Part shown: piece after piece, positions 1-7,425 of the stretch
Layout of the letters: every line of letters starts with the position of its first letter
Numbering within the stretch: position 1 is the first letter of the stretch
NCBI GenBank assembly: GCA_029560455.1
Contig: JAKQKW010000290.1
Span: 1 to 7,425 of the forward strand
Direction of reading: 5' to 3'
Source of the DNA: Candidatus Rifleibacteriota bacterium
Lineage (GTDB): Bacteria > Riflebacteria > Ozemobacteria > Ozemobacterales > Ozemobacteraceae
DNA length: 7,425 nucleotides
The notes under the pieces: model-generated
Database searches by the model: none
Told to the model about the DNA's origin: nothing
What the model saw: only the letters and a program-made list of their open reading frames with translations
Translations under genes and position numbers: made by a program

Positions 1-27
1 CAGGTCGAAGCTTTGCTGGCGGCCTGA
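1..27 (+). CDS. C-terminal tail of an upstream gene (partial)
   Basis: Reading from base 1 in frame 1 gives Q-V-E-A-L-L-A-A followed by TGA at 25-27. Only this tail is visible, and the frame is chosen because it closes with a stop just before pyrG. A tail of the form 'xVExLLA' is common at the end of KdsB (CMP-KDO synthetase), whose gene often lies directly before pyrG in Gram-negative bacteria. That identification is a guess from context; eight residues cannot prove it. The gap to pyrG is about 35-41 nt, which fits one operon. Confidence 0.4.
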   Translation, partial: QVEALLAA

Positions 28-32
28 GATAG

Positions 33-1670
<1,638 letters not shown>

Positions 1671-1708
1671 ACATAAAAAATTCTTGTCATTTATCTGAAG
1701 CAGTCCAG

Positions 1709-1762
1709 ATGCCCGCCTGCGCGGGCATGACGAGAATGCCCGCCGGCGCGGGCATGACGGGA
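1709..1762. repeat. Two tandem 27-bp REP-like palindromic repeats
   Basis: Unit 1 is 1709-1735 and unit 2 is 1736-1762. They match at 25 of 27 positions, differing at unit positions 10 and 25. Each contains a perfect 8-bp inverted repeat, ATGCCCGC / GCGGGCAT, around a 4-nt loop (CTGC in unit 1, CGGC in unit 2), followed by GACG. The rest of the 1671-1769 gap between the pyrG and ptsI stops holds an A6 run at 1675-1680 and nothing else I can name. This matches the widespread intergenic family whose reading gives 'MPAQAGI' peptides; similar REP elements elsewhere are moved by REP-associated transposases. Between two convergent genes the hairpins could also protect or end both transcripts, but neither has an adjoining T-run, so I do not call them intrinsic terminators. 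Confidence 0.85.
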
Positions 1763-1769
1763 GTGAGCT

Positions 1770-3464
1770 TCAGGCGATGAGGGTTTTGAGGGTCTGGGCA
1801 ACGGTGCCCTGCTGCAGCAGAGTGTCGATCTGGGCGATCAGGTCGCCGCGCTTGACACGGGGCAGAATGGCTTTGATGGCCTCGACGGCGGCGGGTCGCA
1901 TGCTGAATTCTTCGACGCCCATGGCCAGCAGGGCAAGAAAGCCGGCCGGATCGGCGGCCATTTCGCCGCAGACGCCGACTTTGATACCAAGTTTCTGGGC
2001 ATCTTTGACGCAGGTGTTGAGAAAACGCAGAAACGCCGGGCACATGTGGTCGGCGAGGCCGGCGAGCTTTTCGTTGGTACGGTCGATGGCATAGAAAAAC
2101 TGCAGCAGATCGTTGGTACCAAGGCTGATGTAGCGGGTATAACGACTGATTTCATCGAGCATGAAAACTGCTGATGGCACTTCGAGCATTATGCCCCATT
2201 CGGGCACTTTTTCGGGTTTGAGTTCGTCGACGACTTTTTTATAGATTTCGGCGATGGCGGCCAGTTCGGCCGGCACCGAAACCATCGGAAAAATTATGCG
2301 GCAGTTGCCGTGCTGCGCTGCTTTGATCATTGCGCGCAGTTGCGGAACGAGAATATCGGGGCGGGCCAGTGAAAATCTGACTGACCTGAAGCCCATGGCC
2401 GGGTTTTCTTCGCGAGCCAGCGGCACATAGCGCAGCGGTTTGTCTGAGCCGATGTCGATACTGCGCAACACCGCCATTTCGGGGGCGGCCTTCACCACTT
2501 TGCTGTAAACATCGCACTGAAATTTTTCGGAAGGCAGGTCCATGCTTTCCATGAAGACGAATTCACTTCTGAAAAGGCCGATACGCTTGATATCGTGCTT
2601 CTTCAGAAGGGCAAGTTCTTCGGTTCGCGCCACATTGGCGCCGATATGCACTCTGAAACCGTCAGCTGTCGTATCAGAAAGGGTCGCCACCGCGCTTTTC
2701 TGTTTCAGACTGGCTTTTAATGCCTTGATTTCGGCCTCTTCGGGGTTGAGAAGAACCCGGCATTCGCGGCGGGTATCAATGAGAATCGTATCGCCGGTGC
2801 GCGCGACAAGAGAAAGGTTTGCCAGTCCGAAGACCGACGGGATTCCGAGGGCGCCGGCAAGAATCGCCACGTGCGAGGTGGCTCCGCCGGTGTCAAGGCA
2901 GACACCCATGAGTTCGCCGCGGGCAAAATCGAGAATTTCGCTCGGGGTAACTTCCTGGGCGACGAGAACGTAGGGTTCGTTGCCGATTTCTGCAGCTGGC
3001 CCTTCAAGGCCCATGAGATGACGCAACAGGCGGTCGCCGACATCCTTGATATCGATGGCACGTTCGCGCAGATATGGGTCTTCGATGGCTCCGAAAATGC
3101 TTTGCAGCTGGTCGACGGTATTTCTGACGATGCTTTCGACGTTGACCTTTTCCTTTTTCAGGCGGGCAACAATCTGCGGCTTGAACTGCGGGTCTTCAAG
3201 CATCAGCAGGTGTGAATCGAAAATCGCGGCGTATTTTTCGCCGTGACGTTCTTCGGCCCGACGCCTGAATTCATGGATATCGGCGGCTGTCATACGGATA
3301 GCCGCTTCGAGGCGTTCGAGCTCGTGACCGATCTGGTCTTCGGCAACCGGTTCGCGTTTAACTTCTATGCGTTTGCGGAACACATAGCTGCGGGCAAGAC
3401 AGGTGCCGCTCGAACCGATGATACCGGTCAGAACCACCGACTGTTTCTGCGCTTTTTCGGGCAT
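1770..3464 (-). CDS. ptsI: PTS Enzyme I (PEP-protein phosphotransferase)
   Basis: Cytoplasmic first enzyme of the phosphotransferase system: it autophosphorylates from PEP and passes the phosphate to HPr. From the ATG at 3464 it has 564 residues (family about 570). The N-terminal part (1-230) holds the HPr-binding helical region and the swivelling His domain, with phosphorylated His198 in GGATSHVAILAG. The C-terminal PEP-binding barrel shows IGLFRSEFVFM (Arg299), DIGSDKPL, NPAMGFR (Arg360), GIMLEVPSA, GTNDLLQFFYAIDRTN and the acid/base Cys499 in VGVCGEM. All key residues are present. The frame stays open upstream to 3542 inside ptsH, but the extra 26 residues have no ribosome site and do not look like EI, whereas MPEKAQKQSVVLTGIIGSSG does. 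Its start is 1 nt after the ptsH stop, so the pair is co-translated. It is the last gene of the minus-strand operon. No amino-terminal GAF domain, so it is not the nitrogen-PTS PtsP type. Confidence 0.96.
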   Translation of the reverse strand: MPEKAQKQSVVLTGIIGSSGTCLARSYVFRKRIEVKREPVAEDQIGHELERLEAAIRMTAADIHEFRRRAEERHGEKYAAIFDSHLLMLEDPQFKPQIVARLKKEKVNVESIVRNTVDQLQSIFGAIEDPYLRERAIDIKDVGDRLLRHLMGLEGPAAEIGNEPYVLVAQEVTPSEILDFARGELMGVCLDTGGATSHVAILAGALGIPSVFGLANLSLVARTGDTILIDTRRECRVLLNPEEAEIKALKASLKQKSAVATLSDTTADGFRVHIGANVARTEELALLKKHDIKRIGLFRSEFVFMESMDLPSEKFQCDVYSKVVKAAPEMAVLRSIDIGSDKPLRYVPLAREENPAMGFRSVRFSLARPDILVPQLRAMIKAAQHGNCRIIFPMVSVPAELAAIAEIYKKVVDELKPEKVPEWGIMLEVPSAVFMLDEISRYTRYISLGTNDLLQFFYAIDRTNEKLAGLADHMCPAFLRFLNTCVKDAQKLGIKVGVCGEMAADPAGFLALLAMGVEEFSMRPAAVEAIKAILPRVKRGDLIAQIDTLLQQGTVAQTLKTLIA

Positions 3465-3465
3465 T

Positions 3466-3738
3466 TCAGGCCATTTCCTCACCAAACCCGCTGTCGATGA
3501 GCGAGGCGATCGCATCGACAGCTTCGACTTCATCATTGCCATCGGCGGTGATCGTAACTTTCTGACCCGGCCCGGCAGCGAGCATCATGACACCGAGAAT
3601 GCTTTTGGCATTGATTTCGGTGTCTTCCTTGATCAGCTGAATTTCCGATTCGAACTTACCGGCCAGCTTGACCACGAGTGACGCCGGGCGCGCGTGCAGC
3701 CCAAGCTTGTTTCTGATCTCGACTTCTTTTCTTTTCAT
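3466..3738 (-). CDS. ptsH: Phosphocarrier protein HPr
   Basis: Small cytoplasmic phosphate carrier between Enzyme I and the EIIA subunits; 90 residues, normal size. The active-site histidine is His15 in NKLGLHARPAS, matching the family pattern GLHARPA. A second conserved site, Ser46 in AKSILGVM, matches the target of HPr kinase/phosphorylase, so control by Ser46 phosphorylation is possible; no hprK is in this window. Gly-rich GPGQKVTI and the closing helix (about 69-84) follow. Translation is probably coupled to EIID: the Shine-Dalgarno AAGGA (3745-3749) overlaps the EIID stop TAA (3748-3750), with 6 nt to the ATG. The last codons hold the likely ribosome site for ptsI. Position after EIIC/EIID and before ptsI says it serves this cluster and probably the cell's general PTS. 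Confidence 0.95.
   Translation of the reverse strand: MKRKEVEIRNKLGLHARPASLVVKLAGKFESEIQLIKEDTEINAKSILGVMMLAAGPGQKVTITADGNDEVEAVDAIASLIDSGFGEEMA
3476..3480 (-). promoter_or_regulatory. Shine-Dalgarno GAGGA for ptsI, inside ptsH
   Basis: On the minus strand GAGGA, encoding Glu87-Glu88 of HPr, lies 11 nt before the ATG at 3462-3464. The spacing is a little long. It supports the ptsI start here rather than the upstream ATG at 3540-3542, which has no such site. Confidence 0.5.
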
Positions 3739-3744
3739 GCTCTG

Positions 3745-3749
3745 TCCTT
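3745..3749 (-). promoter_or_regulatory. Shine-Dalgarno AAGGA for ptsH, overlapping the EIID stop
   Basis: The minus-strand string TAAGGACAGAGC precedes the ptsH ATG. Its first three bases are the EIID stop codon and AAGGA ends 6 nt before the start. The overlap suggests that ribosomes ending EIID can restart on ptsH. Confidence 0.65.
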
Positions 3750-4539
3750 ATATCAGAATTCCCCAGTGATAGAGCACCAGGGCAAAAATCATCAGCAGAA
3801 AGGAAATCAGCAGCACATCGACTCTGGCGCGATAGGCAAAAGTGCCAAGCGTCACCAGCAGCAGGGCGCCGAATCCCTGAACCACCTTTTCACCAAAATA
3901 AAAATATTCAAGCGGCAGATTGGTCAACAGAAAGGGGGTATGCACGTTGACATGGTTCGGAATCAGGTAGGCGAGCAGCACCATGGTTCCGAGGCGCAGA
4001 GTCTGCCGGATCTGCGGGAATTGAAACTGGCGCAGCGACCTGATTACGTGAGTTCCCTCACGGTAGCCCCAGAAAATGCCGGCAAACCTGAAATACAGAT
4101 GCGGCAGATTGTAGAGAGCGAGAAAAATCAGGGGTGTCAGCAGATAGTTGCCGAGTGCGAAAACCAGCGCAACGGTGGCGACGAAGGGGCGCCAGCTGTC
4201 CCAGAAGAGGCCATCGCCGATCGCAGCGCAGGCTGTCATCAGACCTTCTTTGGTGTCATGAATGACCTCTTCGCCGATTTCGCCCCGGCTCAAACGCTCT
4301 TCGAGGGCGAGGGTCACGCCCATTACTATCGAGGAGAAATACGGGTTGGTGTTGAAATACTCCAGATGTCGAAGATAGGCGGCCTCGCGTGCAGGCCCCG
4401 GGCTGTGCAGCTGGTCGATACCTGGTCGTATTGCGTAAAGAAAGCCCATGCTCATCATGCCGCGGTAGTTCCAGGAAGCCTGCAGAAAGAAACTGCGAAA
4501 GGCAATGCGGGCAAGAAGGGTGCGGGGCAGCGTTCTCAT
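3748..4539 (-). CDS. PTS mannose/fructose/sorbose-family EIID subunit
   Basis: Inner-membrane subunit that, with EIIC, forms the sugar channel of mannose-family PTS permeases (ManZ/AgaD type). It has 263 residues, about 20 shorter than E. coli ManZ. Family blocks in order: FRSFFLQASWNYRGMMSMGF (14-33), RHLEYFNTNPY (57-67), VMGVTLALEE (72-81), the EGLMTACAAIGDGLFW block (98-113) and WGYREGTHVIRSL (157-169). Hydrophobic membrane stretches lie near 118-150, 180-195, 217-237 and 240-262. The start ATG overlaps the EIIC stop (ATGA, 4536-4539), with a G-rich AAAGGGG about 7 nt upstream. Odd points: the usual N-F-E-R-M-Q motif reads N-Y-R-G-M-M, and the usual GLMGPLAG reads GLMTACAA. These may mark a divergent lineage or an altered function; the sugar cannot be predicted. 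Confidence 0.92.
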   Translation of the reverse strand: MRTLPRTLLARIAFRSFFLQASWNYRGMMSMGFLYAIRPGIDQLHSPGPAREAAYLRHLEYFNTNPYFSSIVMGVTLALEERLSRGEIGEEVIHDTKEGLMTACAAIGDGLFWDSWRPFVATVALVFALGNYLLTPLIFLALYNLPHLYFRFAGIFWGYREGTHVIRSLRQFQFPQIRQTLRLGTMVLLAYLIPNHVNVHTPFLLTNLPLEYFYFGEKVVQGFGALLLVTLGTFAYRARVDVLLISFLLMIFALVLYHWGILI

Positions 4540-5327
4540 TTTTTTGCCCCTTTATGAGCCCGGTACATGACAATGCCGGCGGCAATGAAGGCCAGAAAAA
4601 TCTTTGCCGGCAGCAGTGTGAACATGATGACAGCACCGATAAAGTATCTGGTTTCTTCACGATCTTTCAGAACCATGCTGGCGAGCACCGCAAAACCGAC
4701 GGCCGGAAGCAGACCCTGAACCACGATAAAACCGCTGCCATGTTTGAAGCTGAGCGTCTGGGTAAAGTATTTAAGCGGCTCAACGCCGAGCCAGACGACA
4801 AGAAAACAGAAAATGAAAGCTTTGGTAAAGGTGAAAAAACCGCCGAGTGTGTGGCCGACTGCGATCGCCCACAGGCTGTTATCTTCGACCTTCTGGCATA
4901 CCCAGGTATCGAGATTTGTATTGAGGCGCCTGACGAACATATCGAGGCTGCGGCCAAGAAGGCCCAAAGCAACGGCAAGCAGCAGTGCCACCGTGTAACA
5001 GACTTCGCGTTCAGAATAGGATTCGTATGAATGCCCCGAAATGAAGCCGAGCGCGACCGAAAGAACCGAGGCCAGGGCCGCATCGGGTGGCACATTCATG
5101 CCGAGAGGCAATTGTTCAATCCAGACCAGCTGGAGAATAACGCCGACCATCAGCCCGAGTTTGAGCCCGGCGGCGGCCTCTCCATAGAGATTGCCGAGAA
5201 AAAGGCCGGTGAGTGGGGCGGCAACGATCGGCTGTGAGATCATGAACTGCCAGGTTGCAGTTGAATCTAGATCGACAATACCGCCAATCAGAGCGATCAG
5301 GAGTGAGGCTAACAGGTGTTCCGGCAT
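4536..5327 (-). CDS. PTS mannose/fructose/sorbose-family EIIC subunit
   Basis: Polytopic inner-membrane subunit of a mannose-family PTS permease (ManY/AgaC type), partner of EIID. Length is 263 residues, normal for the family (E. coli ManY 266). The family core is clear: WQFMISQPIVAAPLTGLFLG (26-45), then a glycine-rich helix (54-69) and PLGMNVPPDAALAS (74-87). Further hydrophobic segments lie near 87-98, 111-125, 152-182, 199-220 and 228-254, and the tail is basic (RAHKGAKK). The Shine-Dalgarno GGAG (5333-5336) is 5 nt before the ATG, inside the 18-nt gap after the binding-protein gene. The Glu of the E. coli ManY string TLEMIAL corresponds here to Gln66 (ILQLVWI). No EIIA or EIIB domain is fused to it and none is encoded in the window, so phosphorylation of an incoming sugar would need subunits made elsewhere. 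Confidence 0.92.
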   Translation of the reverse strand: MPEHLLASLLIALIGGIVDLDSTATWQFMISQPIVAAPLTGLFLGNLYGEAAAGLKLGLMVGVILQLVWIEQLPLGMNVPPDAALASVLSVALGFISGHSYESYSEREVCYTVALLLAVALGLLGRSLDMFVRRLNTNLDTWVCQKVEDNSLWAIAVGHTLGGFFTFTKAFIFCFLVVWLGVEPLKYFTQTLSFKHGSGFIVVQGLLPAVGFAVLASMVLKDREETRYFIGAVIMFTLLPAKIFLAFIAAGIVMYRAHKGAKK

Positions 5328-5345
5328 TTGGTCTCCATGATCCGC

Positions 5346-6641
5346 TCAGGGGTGATTGTTCTTCCACTCGTTGGCGAGATCATTCAGGGCGTATTCCGGG
5401 CTGAGATCACCGTTAAGAACCTGTTTGAGCTTCTCGCCAAGCGGAGCGTAGACTTCGCCGCGCAAAGGGCTGTTGATAACTTTTCGACTGGTCTGCAGCT
5501 GCCTGATGAAGGTCTGCAGGTATGGGTCCTGTTTGAGTTCGGGGGCGCTGAACACGGTGCGACGCGCCGGCAGGCCGAAATTGACCATGGTCAGGCGTTT
5601 CTGCACTTCGGGGCTGAACATGTATCTGGCGAATTTAATCGCAGCAGCACGATGTCTGGTCGTGCGCGAAATGACGATGGTCTGGCAGCCGGTTGGTGAG
5701 AAGCTGCCATGTGGCCCCTGCGGCAGAGGTGCAATGCCAAGGTTGTTGTTGTCATCCTTGAAGGCTGAGCCGGCAATGACAGTGCGAATCGCCCATGGGC
5801 CCGAGAAAATCATGCTTACCTGGCCGCTGCCGAAACTGCCCATCATCGTCTGGTAGACGTTAGAGCGCAGGTTCACCGGCGGCACGGCCTTGAGGCGGTC
5901 TTTCAGATGCAGCAGGAATTCCATTGCCTTGCGGGCCGGGTCGGAATTGATGGCCAGTTCGCCTTCGGGCGAGAAATACTGCCCGCCGAAGCCAAAGAAG
6001 AACGGTTCAAAATACCAGCCATTCGGGTAGATAAAATAGCCGTAGCGGCCGAGATTGGCATCGGTGAGGGCTTCGGCAGCGGCCGAAAATTCATCGAAAT
6101 TTTCGGGCACTTTAACATTCTTTTCTTTGAGGTGAGCGCGGTTGTAAAACAGTGCCAGGCAGTCGACCGAAACCGGAATTGCCCAGTATTTGTCATCGAT
6201 GGTGATAACGCCACGGGCGATCGGCACCATGTCTTCGAGTTCTTCTTTTATTTCTTTTTCGGCAATTTCGGCGACACAGTTGTTTTTGACGAAATCGTTG
6301 ATCCAGAAGCGGTCGGTGCGCAGCAGATCAGGGCCGGCGCCTGCCTTGATCGCCTCTTTGAACTTTTCGCGGGCCTTGTAGAATTCGACTGGCACCTGGT
6401 TAACTTCGATACCGGGGTTGGCGGCACAGAATTCCCTGATGATTTCGGGCATCGCCTTTGCTTCGGCGCCTTCCATGGTGTTCCAGAATTCGAGTTTGAT
6501 CGGGCCTGAGCCGCCCGCATCACCGCTGCCGCCGGAGCAGGCGGTCAGAAGCAGCAGACATGGCAGCAGCACAGCGGCCAGCAGGGCAGAAAACTGCCGC
6601 CACCGGGTTCCTGAGGTATTGACTGTTACAGAACTTTTCAT
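5346..6641 (-). CDS. ABC sugar-binding lipoprotein (family 1 solute-binding)
   Basis: Extracytoplasmic substrate-binding component of a carbohydrate ABC importer (CUT1/MalE-like). From the ATG at 6641 it has 431 residues. The N-terminus has a basic region (KSSVTVNTSGTRWRQFS), a hydrophobic core (ALLAAVLLPCLLLL) and a lipobox LTAC with lipidated Cys35; a Ser/Gly-rich linker follows. The mature protein starts as expected for the family (IKLEFWNTMEG) and has KFKEAIKAGAGPDLL, YWAIPVSVDCLALFYN, GSGQVSMIFSGPWAI and the closing-lobe PEVQKRLTMVNFGLPARR. A TTG at 6642-6644 is in frame just before the ATG; an AGAGG lies 10 nt from the TTG and 13 nt from the ATG, so the start is uncertain by one codon. 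The ligand cannot be told. It sits between the ABC ATPase gene and PTS EIIC, whereas family members normally neighbour two permease genes, absent here. Confidence 0.93.
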   Translation of the reverse strand: MKSSVTVNTSGTRWRQFSALLAAVLLPCLLLLTACSGGSGDAGGSGPIKLEFWNTMEGAEAKAMPEIIREFCAANPGIEVNQVPVEFYKAREKFKEAIKAGAGPDLLRTDRFWINDFVKNNCVAEIAEKEIKEELEDMVPIARGVITIDDKYWAIPVSVDCLALFYNRAHLKEKNVKVPENFDEFSAAAEALTDANLGRYGYFIYPNGWYFEPFFFGFGGQYFSPEGELAINSDPARKAMEFLLHLKDRLKAVPPVNLRSNVYQTMMGSFGSGQVSMIFSGPWAIRTVIAGSAFKDDNNNLGIAPLPQGPHGSFSPTGCQTIVISRTTRHRAAAIKFARYMFSPEVQKRLTMVNFGLPARRTVFSAPELKQDPYLQTFIRQLQTSRKVINSPLRGEVYAPLGEKLKQVLNGDLSPEYALNDLANEWKNNHP

Positions 6642-6669
6642 CAATGGCTTCAGGCCTCTTTATGTCAGA

Positions 6670-6694
6670 GAAGGAGGGTTTTTGCCCCTCCTTC
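6670..6694. other. Strong intercistronic hairpin before the binding-protein gene
   Basis: A perfect 9-bp inverted repeat, GAAGGAGGG (6670-6678) and CCCTCCTTC (6686-6694), encloses a 7-nt loop. It lies in the 93-nt gap between the ATPase stop and the binding-protein start, about 28 nt before the latter. On the minus-strand transcript the bases after it (TCTGACATAA) are not a U-run, so it is a poor intrinsic terminator for the operon. On the + strand GATTTT follows, but no + gene ends there. A stem in this place could protect a processed mRNA end or alter relative expression of the binding protein; that is inference. No convincing promoter is visible in the gap. Confidence 0.6.
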
Positions 6695-6734
6695 GATTTT
6701 GGTGCGCAAGATCAGCAGACGCTCAGCACCAGAC

Positions 6735-7425
6735 TCAATCGGCTTTGCGTTTGATTCTGGTGGTGTCTGACTGTTTGAAAAGATGGAAACGGCTTACCGG
6801 AATATGCGCGGTGACCTTCTGGCCGACTTCGACCTTGACCGAAGGCTCGACGCGGGCATTGATGCTGTGGCCGTTGCATTCGAGATAGAGATAGGTTTCG
6901 GCGCCCATCGGTTCGATCAGTTCGACGTTGCATGGCAGTTCGAGGCTCGGTACAGACTTGTCAGCGTTGATGAGAATGTGTTCAGGTCTGATGCCGAGAA
7001 ACATGTCGTTTTCGAATTCGCCGTTAAAATGATCGCCGAGAGCAATCTGCCAGTTGTGGGTGCGGTCACTGTTCTTGCCGGGCTGCAAAACCATGCCCTT
7101 GTCGTCGCGTTTGACCTTGACGATGTTCATCGGCGGCGAACCGATGAAAGTGGCGACAAATACGTTGGCCGGGCGGTCATAGATGACGCCGGGCACGTCA
7201 TACTGCTGAATGATGCCTTCGTGCAGCAGAACGATGCGGTCGGCCATGGTCATGGCTTCGACCTGGTCGTGAGTTACATAGACAAAAGTGGTGCGCAGGC
7301 GCTGATGCAGTTTCTTGATTTCGGCGCGCATCTGCACGCGCAGCTTTGCATCGAGGTTCGAGAGCGGTTCGTCCATCAGAAAGACCTTTGGTTCACGCAC
7401 AATAGCGCGGCCGAGGGCGACGCGC
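6735..7425 (-). CDS. Carbohydrate ABC transporter ATPase, MalK/UgpC/MsmK type (partial, N-terminus beyond edge)
   Basis: Cytoplasmic ATPase that powers CUT1-family sugar importers. The frame is open through the right edge: the first full codons read RVALGRAIV and follow on from the ABC signature, which is cut off, so about 229 C-terminal residues of an expected 360-370 are visible. An internal GTG at 7398-7400 is not the true start. Visible in order: Walker B VFLMDEP, D-loop SNLDAK, H-loop VTHDQVEAM, then the subfamily string EGIIQQYDVP and YDRPANVFVATFIGSPPMN. The C-terminal TOBE/regulatory domain follows, with FLGIRPEHI and EPMGAETYLYLE and the end FHLFKQSDTTRIKRKAD. In E. coli MalK this kind of domain is the target of the PTS protein EIIA-Glc. 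Walker A, Q-loop and signature lie outside the window. The stop is 93 nt before the binding-protein gene, same strand. Confidence 0.95.
   Translation of the reverse strand, partial: RVALGRAIVREPKVFLMDEPLSNLDAKLRVQMRAEIKKLHQRLRTTFVYVTHDQVEAMTMADRIVLLHEGIIQQYDVPGVIYDRPANVFVATFIGSPPMNIVKVKRDDKGMVLQPGKNSDRTHNWQIALGDHFNGEFENDMFLGIRPEHILINADKSVPSLELPCNVELIEPMGAETYLYLECNGHSINARVEPSVKVEVGQKVTAHIPVSRFHLFKQSDTTRIKRKAD

Noticed and set aside
1687..1762. Short peptide frames reading PAPAGI / PAQAGI across the repeats
   Set aside because: This is the known artefact of translating the palindromic repeat; there is no start context or independent evidence of coding.
1671..1769. Intrinsic terminator for pyrG or ptsI
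   Set aside because: Hairpins are present, but no T-run follows either of them directly on either strand; the A6/T6 run at 1675-1680 is about 30 nt from the nearest stem.
3465..3542. N-terminal extension of ptsI into ptsH
   Set aside because: The frame is open, but the 26 residues do not resemble EI, no Shine-Dalgarno precedes the ATG at 3540-3542, and the ATG at 3464 gives a normal EI length.
3694..4557. A 287-codon open frame on the + strand opposite EIID
   Set aside because: It is longer than EIID itself, but its protein is rich in Gln/His/Lys with no family motif, while the minus frame encodes a clear EIID. It is an antisense shadow of biased codon use.
4389..5030. A 213-codon + strand frame spanning the EIIC/EIID junction
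   Set aside because: Its composition is that of a reverse-complement reading, and it crosses two real genes that overlap by 4 nt.
5907..6509. A 200-codon + strand frame opposite the binding-protein gene
   Set aside because: It has no recognisable domain and no ribosome site I could support, and lies wholly inside a well-supported lipoprotein gene.
7398..7400. GTG as the start of the ABC ATPase
   Set aside because: The frame continues upstream to the window edge with RVALGRAI, the conserved stretch just after the ABC signature, so the gene is cut by the window, not truncated.

Overview
The window reads as ordinary bacterial chromosome, densely coding, of moderate GC (mid-50s % by eye). There are two convergent blocks. 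On the + strand, a 9-codon tail of an upstream gene is followed by pyrG (CTP synthase). On the - strand, an apparent operon runs from the right edge leftwards: a MalK/UgpC-type ABC ATPase (cut by the window edge), an ABC sugar-binding lipoprotein, mannose-family PTS membrane subunits EIIC and EIID, HPr (ptsH) and Enzyme I (ptsI). The two blocks meet at 1671-1769, which carries two tandem copies of a palindromic REP-like repeat.

The organism cannot be named from the sequence. A classical lipobox on the binding protein, a mannose-type PTS in one cluster with HPr and EI, an HPr keeping the Ser46 region, and a 'PAQAGI'-type palindromic repeat suggest a Gram-negative (diderm) lineage outside the enterobacteria, such as a deltaproteobacterium or a related or candidate phylum. 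This is inference. Sequence composition looks uniform and nothing suggests recent transfer.

How the genes would work together: EI takes phosphate from PEP and passes it to HPr His15. In a complete mannose-type system HPr then phosphorylates EIIA and EIIB, which energise the EIIC/EIID membrane complex. EIIA and EIIB are not in the window, so the relay is incomplete here. Upstream in the same orientation are two parts of an ABC sugar importer (ATPase and binding protein), whose permeases are also not in the window. From EIIC to EI the genes are packed as a co-translated unit: EIIC/EIID overlap by 4 nt, the EIID stop overlaps the HPr Shine-Dalgarno, and HPr and EI are 1 nt apart. The binding protein ends 18 nt before EIIC.

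The points most worth a second look are this ABC-PTS mixed operon with missing partners on both sides, and substitutions at signature positions of both EIIC and EIID. Smaller points are a strong hairpin between the ATPase and binding-protein genes, the tandem palindrome pair, and an excess of GAATTC explained mostly by Glu-Phe codons. No stretch over 300 bases lacks a gene. I see no RNA gene, insertion sequence, CRISPR array or clearly novel system.
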